NCBI GenBank assembly: GCA_031549885.1
Contig: JAVBPD010000029.1
Span: 1 to 33,898 of the forward strand
Length of the DNA stretch: 33,898 bases
Direction of reading: 5' to 3'
Origin: WQUF01 sp031549885
GTDB lineage: Bacteria > Bacillota > Clostridia > Clostridiales > Clostridiaceae
Each line of letters starts with the position of its first letter. Position 1 is the first letter of the stretch. The position numbers and the translations under genes are program-made. Shown here piece after piece: positions 30,968-33,898 of the stretch. The notes under the pieces are model-generated. The model worked only from the letters and a program-made list of their open reading frames with translations. It did no database searches and had not been told where the DNA came from.

Positions 30968-32706
30968 TACTCGTCCTCTTCAATAATATCTAATATTTCA
31001 ATTAATTCATCTTTCATATCATCAAGTACATCTAAATCATAATCTAAAATTATTCCTTTTTTAAGTTCGTCTAATGTGCTCTTTAAACCATAATCTTCTT
31101 CATCATTATTAGAAACATCGTTTAATACTTTTTCTGCCTTTTTAATTATAGCTCTATATTTTTTTGAAATTTCTTTATCTCTCCATTTAATTAAATCTTT
31201 ATCGTTTAAAATAGATTTTGTGTCAATTTTTATTTCAGCGCTTTTTCCTGTGGAAATAATTTCTGCAGTTACTGATAAAATACCATTTAAATCATAGGAA
31301 AACATAATCTTAATTTTTTCCTTTCCTGCTTTAGCTGAAGGTATGCCTAATAGACGAAACTTATTTAAAAATGTATTTTCTTCAGGTATTTCACTTTCTC
31401 CTTGATAGACTTTTATTTCAACTGACTTTTGATAATCAAATGCCGTATAATATATTTTCTGAGCTGTATAAGGTATTGTGGTATTTCTCTTTATCAAAAT
31501 ATCACACACTAAATTAAATCCAAAATCAAAACCAAAATTAAAGTCAAATATGTTATCATCTTTTAAACAAGCAGTGCTTAAGCTGTGAGGGCAAACATCT
31601 GCAATTACAATTTCCTTATTTGTATCTTTAAATTCATCATTTATTATACCTGCTTGAATAGCAGCACCTCGAACCACTGCTAAATCTGGGTCAACTATAG
31701 ATTTAGGAGATAATTTAAGCTCATTTTCAAAAAAATTCTTTACTAAAGGAATCTTAGTAGTACCCCCAACTAGAATTACAAGATCTAATTCACTTGTAGA
31801 AAGGTCTGCGTCCAAAAGAGCACTTTTAATTTGATTTAATGTAGAATAAACTTTATCTTTTATGAGATCTTCAAAGAAATCCTTTGTCATAGTTTCAGAA
31901 AAACCTATTGGAGAACCCTTCTTGCTAAATATAAATGGAAGATCCATATGAAATTCATCTTGCATACTAAGAGCAATTTTGCATTCTTCTGCAATTTGCT
32001 TAATCCTAACCATGCTCCTTAAATCTTTAGAAACATTGATTTTATTTTCATTGTTTATTTTCTCAATTATATAATTCATTATAGCTTCGTCAAATTCTTT
32101 ACCGCCCAAGTTATTATTGCCACAACTTGCTTTAACATCAATAACCCCTTCAAATAATTCAAGCACAGTTACATCTAAAGTACCACCACCAAAATCATAT
32201 ACCATTATATTTTGGCACTTTTCCATGTTAGCAACTCCATAATCTAAAGAAGCAGCTGTTGGTTCATTTATTATCCTTTCAACCTTAAGGCCAATTGCTT
32301 CCCCTGCTTTTATTGTATCCTTTCTTTGAGCATCAGTAAAATAAGCTGGTACAGTTATAACAACTCTTGTAATTTTTTCATTTAAATAATCATTTGCACA
32401 TTCTATTAAATATTTAAGTATAAAGGATGACATTTGAACTGGCGTATAACTTTTATTGCGGCATTTTAATGTGGTATTCGTGCCCATAAGCCTCTTTACT
32501 TCCATAAAAGTGTTTTCTGGATCAAGTATTAACTGCTCTTTTGCAGGAGCTCCCACTATAATCTCGCCATTTTCTTTTATATGTACTACAGATGGTGTAA
32601 TATATTCCCCTAAATGATTTGGTATTAATTCAACCTCGCCATTGTCATTTATAAAAGCAATTTCAGAGGTTGATGTTCCCAAATCAATTCCAACTATTTT
32701 GTTCAA
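30967..32706 (-). CDS. short accessory Hsp70 (DnaK-like) chaperone
   Basis: A 579-residue Hsp70. The actin-like ATPase (about 1-365) has the phosphate-1 loop G-I-D-L-G-T-S-T-S, I-T-V-P-A-Y-F-T-D-A-Q-R-K, I-N-E-P-T-A-A-S-L-D-Y-G, Y-D-F-G-G-G-T-L-D-V (about 165-175) and V-G-G-T-T-K-I-P (about 315). The linker and start of the substrate-binding domain read D-V-C-P-H-S-L-S in place of D-V-T-P-L-S-L-G. The beta domain is short and the helical lid is reduced and acidic, as in HscC-like proteins. TTG at 32706 is the start, with GAGAGGAG upstream. It follows the GrpE-like gene with no gap to speak of. It is not the housekeeping DnaK, which is about 30 residues longer and usually CIRCE-controlled. Confidence 0.9.
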   Translation of the reverse strand: MNKIVGIDLGTSTSEIAFINDNGEVELIPNHLGEYITPSVVHIKENGEIIVGAPAKEQLILDPENTFMEVKRLMGTNTTLKCRNKSYTPVQMSSFILKYLIECANDYLNEKITRVVITVPAYFTDAQRKDTIKAGEAIGLKVERIINEPTAASLDYGVANMEKCQNIMVYDFGGGTLDVTVLELFEGVIDVKASCGNNNLGGKEFDEAIMNYIIEKINNENKINVSKDLRSMVRIKQIAEECKIALSMQDEFHMDLPFIFSKKGSPIGFSETMTKDFFEDLIKDKVYSTLNQIKSALLDADLSTSELDLVILVGGTTKIPLVKNFFENELKLSPKSIVDPDLAVVRGAAIQAGIINDEFKDTNKEIVIADVCPHSLSTACLKDDNIFDFNFGFDFGFNLVCDILIKRNTTIPYTAQKIYYTAFDYQKSVEIKVYQGESEIPEENTFLNKFRLLGIPSAKAGKEKIKIMFSYDLNGILSVTAEIISTGKSAEIKIDTKSILNDKDLIKWRDKEISKKYRAIIKKAEKVLNDVSNNDEEDYGLKSTLDELKKGIILDYDLDVLDDMKDELIEILDIIEEDE

Positions 32707-32707
32707 T

Positions 32708-33268
32708 TTAAATCTCCTCTCTTTTTTCTAATTTATTCACAATAACACTAGATTTTCTAATAACCTTATTCTTGTAAATATATCCACTTTTAATGGTTTT
32801 AATTATATACCCATTAGGAATTGATAAATCTTCCTCTAAAGCTATAATAGTATTATAAATTACATCTGGTTTAGTTTTCTCGTCATAAATTCTAACAAGA
32901 CCTGATAAACTTATCTTCTTTAAAACTGAATTCCAAATCATTTCTGCAGAAGATTTCATTGCAGAGTCTCCTGAGGATAAATTAAAAACATAAAAATCTT
33001 CAACCATATCTACAATGGAGATAATAGTTTTAATTAAAGAATCATTTTCTTTTTTAGTTTCATCCTCTCTTTCACCCTTATAATCTTGAATGAATTCATT
33101 GATCTCTTCAATATTGTAATTTATTTCTTTCTGAGATTTATGTATTTTCACCATATTTTTATTAACTTCACTATATATTAATGAGACATCAGTTGAAACA
33201 AATTCATCGTCTATATCTTTTTCAAGTGGAAGCTTTGATAATTTTAATATTTCTTCAAAAAAATCCAT
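32708..33268 (-). CDS. GrpE-like nucleotide exchange factor
   Basis: A 186-residue protein with a charged, coiled-coil N-terminal half (about 30-80) and a C-terminal segment that fits the GrpE beta wing: I-P-N-G-Y-I-I-K-T-I-K-S-G-Y-I-Y-K-N-K-V-I-R-K-S-S-V-I-V. The middle contains V-D-M-V-E-D-F-Y, the helical-bundle counterpart. Overall similarity to canonical GrpE is low, but the gene stands first in an Hsp70-type operon, directly before the DnaK-like gene. It should release ADP from that Hsp70. ATG at 33268 has a GAGGTAC RBS about 10 nt upstream. No CIRCE repeat was seen upstream. Confidence 0.75.
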   Translation of the reverse strand: MDFFEEILKLSKLPLEKDIDDEFVSTDVSLIYSEVNKNMVKIHKSQKEINYNIEEINEFIQDYKGEREDETKKENDSLIKTIISIVDMVEDFYVFNLSSGDSAMKSSAEMIWNSVLKKISLSGLVRIYDEKTKPDVIYNTIIALEEDLSIPNGYIIKTIKSGYIYKNKVIRKSSVIVNKLEKREEI

Positions 33269-33328
33269 TTAATTTAAGTACCTCAATTCTCAATTCATTT
33301 AATCCGCATAATCAAAATCAATATTTTT

Positions 33329-33337
33329 ATTATATCA
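33329..33337 (-). promoter_or_regulatory. extended -10 promoter of the accessory Hsp70 operon
   Basis: TGA-TATAAT on the minus strand (33337-33329) is an extended -10 box about 60 bp upstream of the GrpE-like start. No good -35 lies 17 bp upstream, as is common for extended -10 promoters. No CIRCE element and no other known heat-shock box was recognised. Confidence 0.5.
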
Positions 33338-33478
33338 GAAAATATTATATATTTGTTCTATAAATTAATTTTATAAAAAATCTATTTATCACATTTTTTC
33401 TAGTACTTTTCACATTTTAAACTAAAATACAGCACATTTAAGCTATATACTTATATTATCAAATAAAAATTAAATGGA

Positions 33479-33523
33479 GCTGTTGCATAATCGATAAAAT
33501 CAATTCTGCAGCAGCCTTTTTTT
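33479..33523 (+). terminator. long hairpin with T-tract: terminator or IS end remnant
   Basis: GCTGTTGCATAATCGAT (33479-33495) pairs with ATCAATTCTGCAGCAGC (33499-33515) over 17 positions with one mismatch and two G-U pairs, a 3-nt loop, and a following run of seven T. It has the form of an intrinsic terminator on the plus strand, but no plus-strand gene ends nearby. Sequences like GGAGCTGTTGCA are also common at ends of transposons of clostridia, so an IS remnant is possible. Confidence 0.55.
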
Positions 33524-33592
33524 ATCAAAATATTAAAAATAAATTTTGAGATTATTTAAGTACAAAATTGCCTTAAGCATATTAACTTAAAA

Positions 33593-33697
33593 TATGGTGT
33601 TAAATACCGTATTATAACTGATGAGAGGTATTGTTTTATAAGGTTAGTCTAACGACTTTGTGTTTTAACACACACCAATTAAACCTCTCTTTTTTAT
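33593..33697 (+). ncRNA. candidate structured RNA ending in a terminator
   Basis: Two foldable parts occur in order: ATATGGT / ACCGTAT (33592-33611) and a larger element closed by GAGAGGT / ACCTCTC (33623-33629, 33683-33689), extended by ATTG / CAAT past a 3-nt bulge. Inside the second are small hairpins GTTA-GTC-TAAC and GTGT-TTTA-ACAC. A run of six T follows the closing stem. Not a tRNA: no T-loop and wrong length. It may be a small RNA or leader of a lost gene. No known riboswitch consensus was recognised. Confidence 0.35.
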
Positions 33698-33780
33698 TTT
33701 TTAAAAAAACAGGTTTGTTTTCTGTATTTAATTTATATTCATTAAACTATTTTATAGAAATTAATATTATATATCCTAAA

Positions 33781-33898
33781 TTATAACAAATTGCTTAAAT
33801 CTACATTCTTATCTTTTTTAATTATTTTATCTAAAGTGCTCTGGGTCACATATCCTCTATTTAAATATTGTGCCATATGCCTTTCATTAACCCTTATT
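33781..33898 (-). CDS. C-terminal fragment of an unidentified protein, cut by window edge
   Basis: The minus strand is open from the window edge to a TAA at 33783-33781, giving 38 residues that include MAQYLNRGYVTQSTLDKI and end in N-V-D-L-S-N-L-L. The V-T-Q-S-T-L-D-K-I-I-K-K-D-K-N-V-D-L pattern resembles the second helix pair of lambda-repressor-like HTH proteins, but at a C-terminus this is weak. The reading is supported by a clean stop and gene-like composition. No family can be named. Confidence 0.45.
   Translation of the reverse strand, partial: IRVNERHMAQYLNRGYVTQSTLDKIIKKDKNVDLSNLL

Larger units (their letters stand above)
33338..33780. other. gene-poor intergenic region with two hairpin elements
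   Basis: No supported ORF is present. The notable content is a long near-perfect hairpin with a T-tract at 33479-33523 and a second folded element at 33593-33700, both described separately. The rest is A/T-rich sequence. Confidence 0.6.

Noticed and set aside
33269..33400. CIRCE heat-shock operator upstream of the GrpE-like gene
   Set aside because: No TTAGCACTC-N9-GAGTGCTAA-like repeat is present.
33623..33689. Possible tRNA: 7-bp closing stem and internal hairpins
   Set aside because: Total length is about 67 nt, no GGTTC-type T-loop or proper anticodon arm is present, and the stem is followed directly by a T-run.
33618..33690. CTGATGAG resembling a hammerhead ribozyme core
   Set aside because: The required GAAA segment and the flanking stem I/III are absent.

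Overview
The window is AT-rich, densely coded DNA from a low-GC Gram-positive anaerobe. It is most likely a Clostridium sensu lato chromosome. This is inferred from the strongly A/T-ending codons, the strong GGAGG-type ribosome binding sites, frequent TTG/GTG starts, a LeuRS T-box leader, a PPi-type phosphofructokinase, an EFR1-type flavodoxin/ferredoxin protein and a family I.5-like lipase. No rRNA, tRNA, CRISPR array or prophage structural gene was found.

Left part (1-13.1 kb). The edge carries the first 18 codons of an IS5-like transposase, whose insertion appears to have cut a MerR regulator down to its DNA-binding half. Next come an alpha/beta hydrolase and an ABC exporter (FtsX-type permease plus ATPase) divergent from a TetR regulator. 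The two divergent promoters interleave over one palindrome. A three-gene metal-handling operon follows: a CobW GTPase with a His-rich loop, an unusual CobW-like/permease fusion, and a TIGR03943 (DUF1980) protein. A 48-residue small ORF lies upstream of it. Then come an OmpR/histidine kinase pair, a secreted SIMPL protein and an EFR1-type flavodoxin-ferredoxin protein.

Middle part (13.1-25 kb). leuS sits behind a T-box leader with a readable CTC specifier. It is followed by PPi-type phosphofructokinase, a GNAT protein, a secreted lipase, and a LytTR / small membrane protein / ABC ATPase / ABC-2 permease operon. A MarR regulator has three copies of a 10-12 bp palindrome around a consensus promoter. 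A yhbD-bactofilin-bactofilin operon has a perfect 8-bp inverted repeat inside its promoter spacer.

Right part (25-33.9 kb). A small membrane protein is followed by three tandem paralogues of an unrecognised protein with about four hydrophobic segments. Each paralogue has its own duplicated leader, and a relic of the neighbouring gene's 3' end lies between the second and third. On the other strand is a compact accessory Hsp70 operon: GrpE-like, short DnaK-like, TPR-like protein, a J-like/TPR/SEC-C protein whose HPD motif is replaced by SPE, then a HAD phosphatase and a ZIP metal transporter. The right edge has two strong RNA-hairpin regions without a gene and the C-terminus of an unidentified protein.

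The most unusual items are the accessory Hsp70 operon with its HPD-less J protein, the tandem membrane-protein cluster with its gene relic, and the CobW-permease fusion. All functional calls come from motif recognition by eye; no database search was run.
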